Positions 23,525 through 31,396 of a DNA stretch of 34,577 nucleotides are shown here, piece after piece; the stretch's first letter is position 1; every line of letters starts with the position of its first letter. Below the pieces are notes generated by a model that was given only the letters and a program-made list of their open reading frames with translations, had not been told where the DNA came from and searched no databases. Origin of the DNA: an uncultured Schlesneria sp. (GTDB lineage Bacteria; Planctomycetota; Planctomycetia; Planctomycetales; Planctomycetaceae); assembly GCA_903904835.1 (NCBI GenBank), contig CAIVEI010000083.1, positions 1 to 34,577 on the forward strand, in the 5' to 3' direction. Made by a program: the position numbers and the translations under genes.

Positions 23525-25678
23525 ATGTTTCGTGCAATTCGCATTGGTATCGTCGTGCTTCTCGGATCGTCGCTAATCGGTCAACCGTTTGTTTACGGCC
23601 ACGGCGGCGGTGGTGGTCATGGCGGAGGCGGCGGCCATATGGGTGGTGGCGGCTTCGGCGGCGGCCATATGGGCGGGGGTGGGTTTGGCGGTGGCCACAT
23701 GGGTGGCGGCGGCTTTAGCGGTGGCCACATGGGCGGAGGTGGCTTCAGCGCCCCCCATATGGGCGGCGGATTCAACGGTGGCGGCGTTCACTATGGCGGG
23801 GCCATGCCATCGCACAACGTCTACCAAGGGGGCCACTTCGGCGGAAGTAATGTTATTCAGCATAACCCTGGCTACGGACTTCAACAGGGGATCAACCACT
23901 CAAACGGCGCGATCATGCATAGCCCAGGGATTCAGCACAATCCCGGAGTCATCCAGCACAATCCGGGCGTGACCGGGCTTCAGAACAATGCAATTCGGTC
24001 AGGTGCTACCCAACACCTCGGCACCCAGCACCTTGGCACACAGGGGCTTGGAACGACGCATCTGGGGAGTCAAAACCATCTTGGTACACAACATCAGAAT
24101 CAGGCGACCTTCTACCAGCATCATGGCTTAAATCAGGGTGCGGGATCAACAGTCAACCATAATGGCTTGAATCACGGTTTGAATGGCATCAATCATTCCG
24201 CTCATCAGGGCTCGCAATTTCTTAGCCACCACGCAGGGCAATCTGGCGCCGGCCTACACAACGCTGCAGGCTCAGTTAGCCATGTGAATTCCGTGCATGC
24301 GACCAACCTGTCGAATCATCAGTTCCTGGCAAATCACCATGCCGGAACCTCGGTCACCGCCGCCCACGCTGGTTCGTTTATCCACAATCAGGGAAATCAA
24401 CTGCATAACACGGGTTTCAACCACGGAAACTTTAACTACAACCACAACCACATCGGAAATTGGAACAACGGCCACTGGAACAACGGGAATTGGCATAACG
24501 GTAATTGGAATCACTGGAACAACAATCGGTTTTGGTATGGCGGCCTCGGAGGTTTCGGTGGATTCTGGCCGTGGTGGGGAGGTTTCTGGCCTTACTACGG
24601 GTACGGTTGGGGCTGGGGTCCAGGACTCGGTTTCGGATTGGGGTACGGACTTGGCTATGGCCTCGGTTACGGCGGCCTCGGATATTACGGCGGCTACGGC
24701 CTGGGCTACTATGGGCTGAATGGTTTCGGCTGGGGCTACGGTCTGAATAGTCTCGGGTTCGGCTATGGTTTGAACAACGCCTATTCAAGCTGGGGCTGTT
24801 TCGCTTACCAGCCTTGCTGTGCCTTCCAACCGATCACCTACGGCTACGCCAGCGCGATGCCAGGGTATGCCGGATATAGCGGACTTGGTATCGGTTCCAA
24901 CGCGATTGCCTATGCCCCAATGTCACAGTTGAGTGCACTGGGAGTCGCAACCGCCACGGACGCTCCTCCTGCTGTTCCTCCAACGAACGCGACAGCACCG
25001 AACCTTGATAAGACCTCAGGAGCAGCCAGCGGGTTGCCAACGGCCGAAGAATTCGCTCAAATCGGCGAATCCGCGTTCAAGAGCCGCGATTACAAGGGAG
25101 CTGTCCGAGCCTGGCGGCATAGCCTGATTGACGATCCACAAAACGGGGTCTTGATCCTGATGCTGGCTCAAGGGTTGTTCGCGACGGAAAACTTTAGCGA
25201 ATCAGCGGGTGCGGTGCAGGCTGCAATGCAGACACTGCCACAAGAAAAATGGGACGTCGTCGTCAAGAACTTCCGTGACTTGTACGGCAAGGGCGAAGAT
25301 TACACGTCTCAAGTTCGTGCTCTGGAAAAAGCCGCACGAGCGAAAACGGACGACCCCGCACTGCGTTTCTTGCTCGGTTATCACTACGGCTTCCTGGGCT
25401 ATCCCGCCGAAGCGGTGAAGCAACTGGAAAAATGTCTCAGCCTGGCACCACAAGACGAAGTCTCACGTAAGTTACTGCGAGTCTTCGACGACAAGCTGCC
25501 CAAGAAAGACGAGCTTCCAGGTCCCGGCGAACCTCCAGAAACAAGAAAGCCACCTGTCCCTCAACCGAACGACGTCGTACCGCCCCCGGCTCTCAATGCC
25601 GAGCCCTCAAACGCGGGCCTGACCGGCAAGCAAGGCGAAGAAACCGTCCCCGCCCGAGGCGACAAAGAACCGAAGTAA
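23525..25678 (+). CDS. Secreted Gly/His/Asn-rich low-complexity protein with C-terminal TPR domain
   Basis: 717 residues from the ATG at 23525, chosen because GAGAGGAG precedes it by eight bases and a signal peptide (IRIGIVVLLGSSLIGQPFVYG) starts at once. Residues ~26-90 are repeats of GGGGFGGGHM type. Residues ~110-270 are His/Asn/Gln-rich with runs such as IQHNPGV and QHLGT. Residues ~300-330 repeat NWNNGHWNNGN. Residues ~335-430 are Gly/Tyr/Trp-rich (LGYGLGYGLGYGGLGYYGG). A Cys-containing stretch, CFAYQPCCAFQP, follows. Residues ~515-660 are TPR helices (FKSRDYKGAVRAWRHSLIDDP, GYPAEAVKQLEKCLSLAP). The tail is Pro/Glu-rich. Exact function is unknown; composition suggests an extracellular or envelope-associated, possibly metal-binding or adhesive, protein with a protein-docking module. 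Unlike neighbours, it is strongly biased in composition. Confidence 0.85.
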   Translation: MFRAIRIGIVVLLGSSLIGQPFVYGHGGGGGHGGGGGHMGGGGFGGGHMGGGGFGGGHMGGGGFSGGHMGGGGFSAPHMGGGFNGGGVHYGGAMPSHNVYQGGHFGGSNVIQHNPGYGLQQGINHSNGAIMHSPGIQHNPGVIQHNPGVTGLQNNAIRSGATQHLGTQHLGTQGLGTTHLGSQNHLGTQHQNQATFYQHHGLNQGAGSTVNHNGLNHGLNGINHSAHQGSQFLSHHAGQSGAGLHNAAGSVSHVNSVHATNLSNHQFLANHHAGTSVTAAHAGSFIHNQGNQLHNTGFNHGNFNYNHNHIGNWNNGHWNNGNWHNGNWNHWNNNRFWYGGLGGFGGFWPWWGGFWPYYGYGWGWGPGLGFGLGYGLGYGLGYGGLGYYGGYGLGYYGLNGFGWGYGLNSLGFGYGLNNAYSSWGCFAYQPCCAFQPITYGYASAMPGYAGYSGLGIGSNAIAYAPMSQLSALGVATATDAPPAVPPTNATAPNLDKTSGAASGLPTAEEFAQIGESAFKSRDYKGAVRAWRHSLIDDPQNGVLILMLAQGLFATENFSESAGAVQAAMQTLPQEKWDVVVKNFRDLYGKGEDYTSQVRALEKAARAKTDDPALRFLLGYHYGFLGYPAEAVKQLEKCLSLAPQDEVSRKLLRVFDDKLPKKDELPGPGEPPETRKPPVPQPNDVVPPPALNAEPSNAGLTGKQGEETVPARGDKEPK

Positions 25679-25712
25679 TTTCACCGTCTACTTCAGAGTC
25701 AACCCAACGAAA

Positions 25713-25836
25713 CCCCACCGCCCCCCCGACGGTGGTCGACGGGCCTTTGCCCCAGGAAATTCCCTGTTTTCGTGAATCGTTGAATGACAGGGCGCGCTGG
25801 TGCAAACGCCCAATTACCGCCGCGGCGGCGGTGGGG
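25713..25836. other. Long-range inverted repeat between convergent genes
   Basis: CCCCACCGCC (25713-25722) is complementary to GGCGGTGGGG (25827-25836). Inside lies CAGG/CCTG with a following TTTT (~25753-25770). The stretch lies between the Gly-rich gene and the sulfatase gene stops, so it could end transcription from both sides; no single classical terminator stands out. Confidence 0.35.
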
Positions 25837-25881
25837 TGTCGTCTGTTTGATTGCTTCGCTGTAAATTTCGTTGCACAAATC

Positions 25882-28278
25882 CTACTTCAAATCGATGGTG
25901 ACTTTCTCGATATGACCACTGAATTTGAATGGGACCTGGTAGGACAGATTTACGGGGGTACCCGCGTCTTCGCCGACGTCGAGTGTTTCGTCGAGCGTGA
26001 TGCGGATTGGCATTGTTCTTTCGATGCGTCCCTTCGCGACGTCTTTGCCATCAACGCTTAATGTGGCGGAGCCCCCTTTGCCGATGCCGCCGCCGTCATA
26101 GGCAAAATCCATTTTGACCGTGTGCTTGCCTGGTGTAAGTGGCTCTTTACCGGCGACTTCATAGTGTGCGACGTCGACGAAACTGTAATGGAAGACGGGT
26201 TTCCCTTTATCCAGATACAGTGCCCATCCGCCGAAGAGGCCACCTTGAGTCAGGATGATTCCTGTCGCGTCAGCCTTCACTTCCACTTCGGCCGTGAGCG
26301 ACCATGACTTGTTCTTAATGTCTGGTGATGCACCTTCCGGAATGCGGGACATCCCCTCAATATACGTGAATGACTTTCGGCCTCTGGTAAGGCTTGGGCG
26401 AATGGCCGGGTCAAGCCGGGTGGTCTTGCTGTTGTCGATTGGTAAGACGTTGTATCTCGCTGCTTCGGTGTAAAAGAGAAGTTGCAGATCTTTCAGTTTG
26501 TCCGGCATTTTTGCGGCGAGATTTTCGGATTGTGAGAAGTCTTTGTTTGTGTCGTACAATTCCCATGCGTATCCGTTGATTTCATCGACACCGGCTCCGG
26601 CGGGGTCCCAGGGGGTGTTCGGAGGAGTCGTACAAGCGACCCATCCTTCGGAATAGATGGCTCGATTACCACCAAGTTCAAAGTACTGTTTGGTCCGTCG
26701 GCTCTTTGCCTTTCCGTCAGCAAAGCTGTAAGCCATGCTGATCCCTTCGATCGGCTTTTGTGTGACGCCATTCACTGAATCTGGCGCCGAGACTCCGCAC
26801 ACTTCCAGGATCGTCGGGACGATATCGATGCAGTGATGCCACTGGGTTCGCAGTTCACCCTTTGCTGCAATTCCCTTTGGCCAGGAAATGACCATTCCGT
26901 TGCGAGTCCCTCCGTAATGACTGGCAATCTGCTTGGTCCACTGGAATGGAGCACACATTGCATGCGCCCACGCGGCGGGATAATGGTTGTAGGTTGTCCA
27001 TTTGCCGATGTCGTCGACCCTCTTCAAAACTTCCTTCAGATCTTCAGGGACTCCATTGAAGAACGTCATTTCGTTTAAGAGACCTTGAGGGCTTCCCTCG
27101 GCGCTGGCTCCGTTATCGCCGGCGATAAAGATCACGAGTGTGTTATCGAGTTGCCCCGTCTGCTTGATGGCTTCAATGACTCGGCCGACGTTGTAGTCGG
27201 TCTGCTCGAGAAAACCGGCGTAAACTTCCATGAAGCGGGCATAGACCATTTGCTGTTCGGCTGTCAGGGTGTTCCAGGCTGGCAATCCCGGTGCCAGCGG
27301 CGTCAGTTTGCTGTCTTGAGGTATGACACCAAGTTTCTTCTGGCGTTCGTGCGTTTCTTCACGAACTTTATCCCAGCCTTGGTCGAACTTTCCTTTGTAC
27401 TTGTCGATCCATTCTTGTTTGGGGTGATGTGGGGCATGTGTGGCTCCTGGTGCGTAGTAGCAGAAGAAGGGCTTTTCCGGGGCAACGACCTTTTGCATGC
27501 TGATCCACTTGATCGCCTGATCCGCCATGTCATAGTCAAAGTTGTAGTCAGGCTTTCCCAGATAAGGCTCAATCGGTTTTGTTCCTTCGGTCACTGCGGG
27601 TCGCCACTGGCTGGTGTCACCGCCGATGAATCCATAGAAGTGATCAAACCCCAGGCCTGTGGGCCAAAGATCGAATGGGCCCGCCTGGCTCGATTGCCAG
27701 TCGGGGACGTTATGGTTCTTGCCAAACCAGGCGGTGCCGAATCCATTTTGCTTTAGTAACTCGGCCACCGTCGCGGTGTCTTTTTGCATGACTGAATCAT
27801 AGCCAGGAAAGCCGGTTGCAGCTTCCATGATGACGCCAGTGTGGCAAGTGTGGTGGTTGCGACCAGTAATCAGGGCGGCCCGAGTTGGGCTGCACAATGC
27901 CGTCGTGTGAAACTGGTTGTATTTCAAGCCGTTATCAGCAAGCTTCTGAAACGTCGGCGTTGAACAGGGGCCACCAAACGTACTGGTCGCCCCGAATCCG
28001 ACGTCATCCAATAGCACCAGCAGAACATTCGGTGCGTTTTTGGGTGCCTGAGTCGGTTGCGGGAAATCGGATTTCGATTCTTTCGCCCGTAAATTGATGA
28101 TCCCCTTGAACGGCTGTGGCGGAGCTGGATGAACGCTGGACGTGGCTGCGAGTTGAGCCAAGCTTCCTTTAGTTTCCTGAGCTAAGGACTCCGTCCAACG
28201 TGATGACGCCGCGAACCAGCCAAACAGGCCTGCGATTGTCATCACGATCAGAGTATTGAGATGGTCTCGCCGGAACAT
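25882..28278 (-). CDS. Formylglycine-dependent arylsulfatase (type I sulfatase)
   Basis: 798 residues. Residues ~8-35 are an N-terminal hydrophobic segment (LIVMTIAGLFGWFAA), a signal or anchor ending near SLAQ. The catalytic domain begins VLLVLLDDVGFGATSTFGG, where Asp91-Asp92 bind calcium. The sulfatase signature is C129-S-P-T-R-A-A-L-I-T-G-R; Cys129 is converted to formylglycine by a maturase not found in this window. Further marks are WFGKNHNVPDW and FIAGDNGASAEGSPQG. The ~150-residue C-terminal domain (SWSLTAEVEVKADATGIIL to the end) is a beta-sandwich common in long bacterial arylsulfatases. The enzyme hydrolyses sulfate esters outside the cytoplasm, probably of sulfated polysaccharides or aryl sulfates; planctomycetes carry many paralogues. 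It is convergent with the Gly-rich gene. Specificity is not inferable. Confidence 0.94.
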   Translation of the reverse strand: MFRRDHLNTLIVMTIAGLFGWFAASSRWTESLAQETKGSLAQLAATSSVHPAPPQPFKGIINLRAKESKSDFPQPTQAPKNAPNVLLVLLDDVGFGATSTFGGPCSTPTFQKLADNGLKYNQFHTTALCSPTRAALITGRNHHTCHTGVIMEAATGFPGYDSVMQKDTATVAELLKQNGFGTAWFGKNHNVPDWQSSQAGPFDLWPTGLGFDHFYGFIGGDTSQWRPAVTEGTKPIEPYLGKPDYNFDYDMADQAIKWISMQKVVAPEKPFFCYYAPGATHAPHHPKQEWIDKYKGKFDQGWDKVREETHERQKKLGVIPQDSKLTPLAPGLPAWNTLTAEQQMVYARFMEVYAGFLEQTDYNVGRVIEAIKQTGQLDNTLVIFIAGDNGASAEGSPQGLLNEMTFFNGVPEDLKEVLKRVDDIGKWTTYNHYPAAWAHAMCAPFQWTKQIASHYGGTRNGMVISWPKGIAAKGELRTQWHHCIDIVPTILEVCGVSAPDSVNGVTQKPIEGISMAYSFADGKAKSRRTKQYFELGGNRAIYSEGWVACTTPPNTPWDPAGAGVDEINGYAWELYDTNKDFSQSENLAAKMPDKLKDLQLLFYTEAARYNVLPIDNSKTTRLDPAIRPSLTRGRKSFTYIEGMSRIPEGASPDIKNKSWSLTAEVEVKADATGIILTQGGLFGGWALYLDKGKPVFHYSFVDVAHYEVAGKEPLTPGKHTVKMDFAYDGGGIGKGGSATLSVDGKDVAKGRIERTMPIRITLDETLDVGEDAGTPVNLSYQVPFKFSGHIEKVTIDLK

Positions 28279-28304
28279 GTTTTGCCTCGTTTGCGTTTTT
28301 GAGT

Positions 28305-28557
28305 GTCCTGGAAGGACTAAAGCGATTAGCCGGTGGTTGAGCGCAGCGACACCACCGGTTTAAGAGCGATTCAAATTTGTTGCATCCTGGAGGGATGCCA
28401 GAATCAGTATTCAGTGAATTGGTCTTGCGCCGATATTTTACAGATCCGGATCGTTTTTCTGGAATCCTTCCAGGATTCAAGATATTTTTGGTCCGCAATT
28501 AGCCGGTGGTGTCGCTATCGCTCAACCACCGGCTAATTGCTGTAGTCCCTCCGGGAC
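28305..28557. repeat. Composite palindromic repeat cluster (REP-like) between sulfatase and esterase genes
   Basis: The 28279-28639 gap holds no gene but a nested repeat. Unit A (28305-28360) has the mini-hairpin GTCCTGGAAGGAC, then ATTAGCCGGTGGT and ACCACCGG around a TGAGCG..GCGAC loop. Unit B (28497-28557) is the same unit inverted: AATTAGCCGGTGGT (28497-28510) with ACCACCGGCTAATT (28525-28538), then GTCCCTCCGGGAC (28545-28557). Two more related mini-hairpins lie between: GCATCCTGGAGGGATGC (28382-28398) and GAATCCTTCCAGGATTC (28462-28478). Two unit copies in opposite orientation resemble bacterial interspersed REP pairs. No transposase is near. Confidence 0.7.
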
Positions 28558-28639
28558 AAAGATAAATGTCAGACCAAACCGGCTCCAAAAAATCGTTACC
28601 TTCGTCGAGTGGCACACGATTATTCATCGATTGCAATCT

Positions 28640-29362
28640 CTAGTTTTTCGCAGGTCGCTTTTGTGCGAGTATCCACTCGTAAAACTCGGGGTTGTTGTAG
28701 GTTTCAGTCCATGAGTCATGGCCGGCTTCGGGATAGATCGTCAATTTGGGATCGCCCCCATTTTTCTTGATCGCGTCGATCATCGATTGAGATAATTCCA
28801 CGGGGACGCCGGTGTCTTTGGCTCCATGGAACGCCCAGATCGGAAGCTTCGATAATCGCCTTGCGGACTGAACATCACCCCCACCGCAGATTGGCGCAAT
28901 CGCTGCAAGCCGATTCGGTGCGTGTGCTGCCATACGCCAGGTTCCGAAGCCACCCATGCTGAGGCCCGTCAGGTAGATTCGGTCCTGATCAACTTTGTAC
29001 TTGCGTTCGAGGTCATCCAGAAGCAATGACAGTTCAAACGGTTCCCACGATTTTCCTTTTGGACATTGTGGCGAGACGACGATCATGGGGAATTCTTTCC
29101 CGGCCGCGATCAGCTTTGGAGGTCCGTGTACTTTCACTTGATCGAGGTTATCGCCTCGCTCGCCTGAACCATGAAGAAAGACCATCAGCGGCCACGACTC
29201 TTTTTTGTCGTAATCCTTCGGCAGGTACAACAGATAGTCCATTTCGACATGGATCGTAACGTCAAGTTTTGCCGCCTTTTGAGGTTGGTCCTGGCAGTGA
29301 GCGACCGCAGATCCGATGGGAGATGACAACAGAGCGAGGGTGAGCAGCAAGTTGGGTTTCAT
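28640..29362 (-). CDS. Secreted alpha/beta-hydrolase esterase (PHB-depolymerase/dienelactone-hydrolase-like)
   Basis: 240 residues from the ATG at 29362, chosen because a signal peptide (LLLTLALLSSPIGSAVAHCQ) starts there; the frame is open 36 codons further up but that part is not signal-like. The alpha/beta-hydrolase core shows LMVFLHGSGERGDN (oxyanion region), then the nucleophile elbow GLSMGG with Ser135, Asp183 in GAKDTGVP and His215 in EAGHDSW, a complete catalytic triad. The closest group is predicted peptidases/PHB-depolymerase-like esterases that planctomycetes export, often with feruloyl- or acetyl-xylan-esterase-like roles. It is likely periplasmic. It is divergent from the gene at 29804. 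With the nearby sulfatase it fits polysaccharide processing, though the repeat cluster separates them. Confidence 0.88.
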   Translation of the reverse strand: MKPNLLLTLALLSSPIGSAVAHCQDQPQKAAKLDVTIHVEMDYLLYLPKDYDKKESWPLMVFLHGSGERGDNLDQVKVHGPPKLIAAGKEFPMIVVSPQCPKGKSWEPFELSLLLDDLERKYKVDQDRIYLTGLSMGGFGTWRMAAHAPNRLAAIAPICGGGDVQSARRLSKLPIWAFHGAKDTGVPVELSQSMIDAIKKNGGDPKLTIYPEAGHDSWTETYNNPEFYEWILAQKRPAKN

Positions 29363-29527
29363 TTTGGCTCTTCGCGGTTTGAGAATGGGAAAGGTCACGA
29401 TGTTTGTATCGGACTCATTCCGCCAATTCCAGCCATGAAACGGTGTGCTGAAACTTTGCGATTGAGGCAAACAGAATTCCCATTAAGAACGGTGGAAACT
29501 CAGGGTACCACTGAAGGCTGCTTTGAG

Positions 29528-29572
29528 TCGCCAGTGTCTTACTCTTTCATCGCGGGAAAAGAGCACTGGCGA
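29528..29572. repeat. Inverted repeat in the gap between the esterase and the beta-repeat protein
   Basis: TCGCCAGTG (29528-29536) pairs with CACTGGCGA (29564-29572), and CTCTTT (29542-29547) with AAAGAG inside, making a nested hairpin. CCAGTGG recurs at ~29589. The 29363-29803 gap is otherwise unassigned, except that the frame of the next gene stays open through it. Confidence 0.45.
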
Positions 29573-29803
29573 GCGAAGACGCACTCCAGTGGCACCCGGA
29601 GCAGCATTTCTTTAACTGGTCAATGTCGCCAAATGGTTGCCAGCAGGTTAAGCGGTTTCATTGACATCTCTGCTAAAATGTCATCGCAACGCTTCCGCTT
29701 CAACGATCGGGAATTACTGGCGAGGTTTCTGGCTGGTGATAAAGTGGCACTGGCAGCCGGGACGGTCCCGGCTGCTGCATCTCTTACTCAAGGAATTCTG
29801 AAA

Positions 29804-30724
29804 ATGATGGGTCTAAATAAGTTGAAATACATTTCGATTTGCATTCTGTCGTTACACACCGCCGGTGGCATTACCTACGGGGTGTTGCAGGATGATCCGA
29901 CTCGATTTGAGAAGGGACTGCGGGGCAATATCGTTGCTGTCAATGAGGGAAATCCCGCGCCTTCATCCCCTGGGGACAGAGTAAAATCATCCTCGAGCGG
30001 TGGCATTACTGTCGAAGAGTGGAAGCCAGCAACGGTTACGATCTCGCTCGAAGGATTCGATACGTTGTTGAATCTGGATGTTTCAAGATCGTCAAAAATA
30101 TGGACAGCGTATGAAGTCGGACAGTTCTCTGATTTGAAGGAAGGTCAATACGTGTCGTTGCGCTTGGCGGATGATCATCGTACGGTGAACGAAATTCACG
30201 TCGAAGGAGAAGTCCAGTCGGTCGCGATCAAGTCCTTGACTTCAGGAGGCAAAATTACCGTCGTTCATCATGACGACGATGACGATGACGAAGAGCGGGA
30301 TCGACGGACGGAAGTAGAACTCGCCCCGGACGTGATCGTGCGGATTGGTGGACTACCTGCGACACGTGAGGATCTCAATCCGGGAATGGAAGTCGAACTG
30401 GAATTCGGACGCGACGGCAAATTCGTTCATGCAATCACATCAGAGGCCGCTGAAGAGTTGATGTTCGAGGGACAACTGACCGGGATGAATAACGACAACA
30501 CCCGAATTTTCCTTGAAAAAGAATGTGACGACGAACAGATAACGACTCGATCATTCACGATCACGCCCGAGACGATCGTCTGGGTCGACCTAAAGCCTGC
30601 TAAGCTGGCAGATCTGAAGTCGGAAATGTGGTTAGTCGTGCGATTATCCGAGGATGGAAATACTGTTAGAGCGATTAAAGCAACGACTCCAGAACCGGAA
30701 GATGATGACGATGAAGACGAATAG
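29804..30724 (+). CDS. Membrane-anchored three-repeat beta protein, apparently derived from an ECF sigma factor C-terminal tail
   Basis: 306 residues from ATG 29804 (AAGGA nine bases upstream). The frame is open back to 29435, with another ATG at 29678. Around the start, LTQGILKMMGLNKLK followed by a membrane helix (YISICILSLHTAGGITYGVL) closely resembles the linker and transmembrane segment after the sigma domains in planctomycete ECF sigma factors (pattern LTxGVLKxMxxxKLK). No sigma-2 or sigma-4 region is present upstream. The exported part holds three similar units: SDLKEGQYVSLRLADDHRTV, then REDLNPGMEVELEFGRDGKF and LADLKSEMWLVVRLSEDGNT, each ending a beta module like DUF5666. An Asp/Glu run follows unit 1 and another ends the protein. 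Function unknown; calcium or cation binding by the acidic runs is a guess. Confidence 0.75.
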   Translation: MMGLNKLKYISICILSLHTAGGITYGVLQDDPTRFEKGLRGNIVAVNEGNPAPSSPGDRVKSSSSGGITVEEWKPATVTISLEGFDTLLNLDVSRSSKIWTAYEVGQFSDLKEGQYVSLRLADDHRTVNEIHVEGEVQSVAIKSLTSGGKITVVHHDDDDDDEERDRRTEVELAPDVIVRIGGLPATREDLNPGMEVELEFGRDGKFVHAITSEAAEELMFEGQLTGMNNDNTRIFLEKECDDEQITTRSFTITPETIVWVDLKPAKLADLKSEMWLVVRLSEDGNTVRAIKATTPEPEDDDDEDE

Positions 30725-30945
30725 CTGAGATCGTTAGCAGATGACCGACTCGCGTTGGCTCGAAGAAACAAGCCGAAGCTCGGCTGATTGCGTTGCTGCA
30801 GACGAAGTGCTGATGGAATAGAAATCCACGAAACGGGTGCCACGGTTTTACCCTCTTCGGTTAAGCCGTGCTCTTCGGGCACGTTGTCGAACCATGAAGA
30901 CACGGCCTTGTCGAGGACTCCAAATTCGTGGCATCCATTAACGAA

Positions 30946-30976
30946 CGAGGCACCAGTTCCAGGAACTGGTGCCTCG
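30946..30976 (+). terminator. Perfect 15-bp hairpin terminator
   Basis: CGAGGCACCAGTTCC (30946-30960) and GGAACTGGTGCCTCG (30962-30976) are perfect complements around one central base; CTTGTTTT follows on the plus strand. It lies between the plus-strand beta protein and the minus-strand small gene at 31020 and may serve both. The 30725-30945 stretch before it shows no gene. Confidence 0.75.
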
Positions 30977-31019
30977 CTTGTTTTCGCGAAAGCCTAAGCG
31001 TCGAATCCGACTCAATCCT

Positions 31020-31205
31020 TCAACTGAGTTTCTTGGCCGCATGAGAAATCGATTTGGCGACGATATCAAAGGCTTCGGCCGTTGGCATGGCCGCCAGGAT
31101 CTTGAACGCCTCGGATAATACTCGCTTAGTCTCCGCGACGCCGATTGAGGTCTTGTCTGTGTCAACTTTGCGCGACACTTCATTGTAGAATTCGTTTACA
31201 TTCAT
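31020..31205 (-). CDS. Small hypothetical helical protein (61 aa)
   Basis: 61 residues, ATG at 31205 with GGAG ten bases upstream. It has no signal peptide or membrane segment. Charged, helix-favouring sequence: MNVNEFYNEVSRKVDTDKTS then VAETKRVLSEAFKILAAMP, VAKSISHAAKKLS. The Thr-Asp-Lys and Ala-rich pattern suggests a folded two- or three-helix protein. I do not recognise the family; small helical proteins of this type are often conserved in planctomycetes but I cannot name one. The ribosome site, codon use and a terminator at 30946-30976 support a real gene. It is divergent from the HlyD gene at 31397, sharing a ~190-bp upstream region. Confidence 0.65.
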   Translation of the reverse strand: MNVNEFYNEVSRKVDTDKTSIGVAETKRVLSEAFKILAAMPTAEAFDIVAKSISHAAKKLS

Positions 31206-31396
31206 TGATTCAGTACTCCAGTTTTAGGGAACCCTTGAACGCGGAAGACGTTACAACGAACTTTGATGGAAGACAAGGGGGGAAAATAAGAGTTCACAGC
31301 TTTGTCGCACATCTGTCCCGTGCACGTTGACAAATTGGCGGCAAGCCCCGAAGAATGAGTCTTTGGGATCGTCTGCAACGGGCCGGGAGTAGAAAT

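Noticed and set aside
23610-23780. Regular short tandem repeats that could suggest a CRISPR array
   Set aside because: Repeats are in-frame Gly/His/Met codons inside a coding gene with no spacers of constant length between identical repeats.
23573-23899. Minus-strand Ala/Thr-rich frame opposite the Gly-rich gene
   Set aside because: It is the mirror translation of the GGC/CAT codon repeats of the sense gene.
29661-29690. TTGACA before the ATG at 29678, considered as a promoter
   Set aside because: No acceptable -10 box at 16-18 bp spacing follows it.
29435-29803. Upstream extension of the beta-repeat protein
   Set aside because: The frame is open but overlaps the upstream repeat hairpin and the esterase control region; the ATG at 29804 has the better ribosome site. 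The ATG at 29678 cannot be fully excluded.
30788-30997. 69-codon plus-strand frame after the beta-repeat gene
   Set aside because: It runs through the perfect hairpin terminator and has no ribosome site or recognisable sequence.
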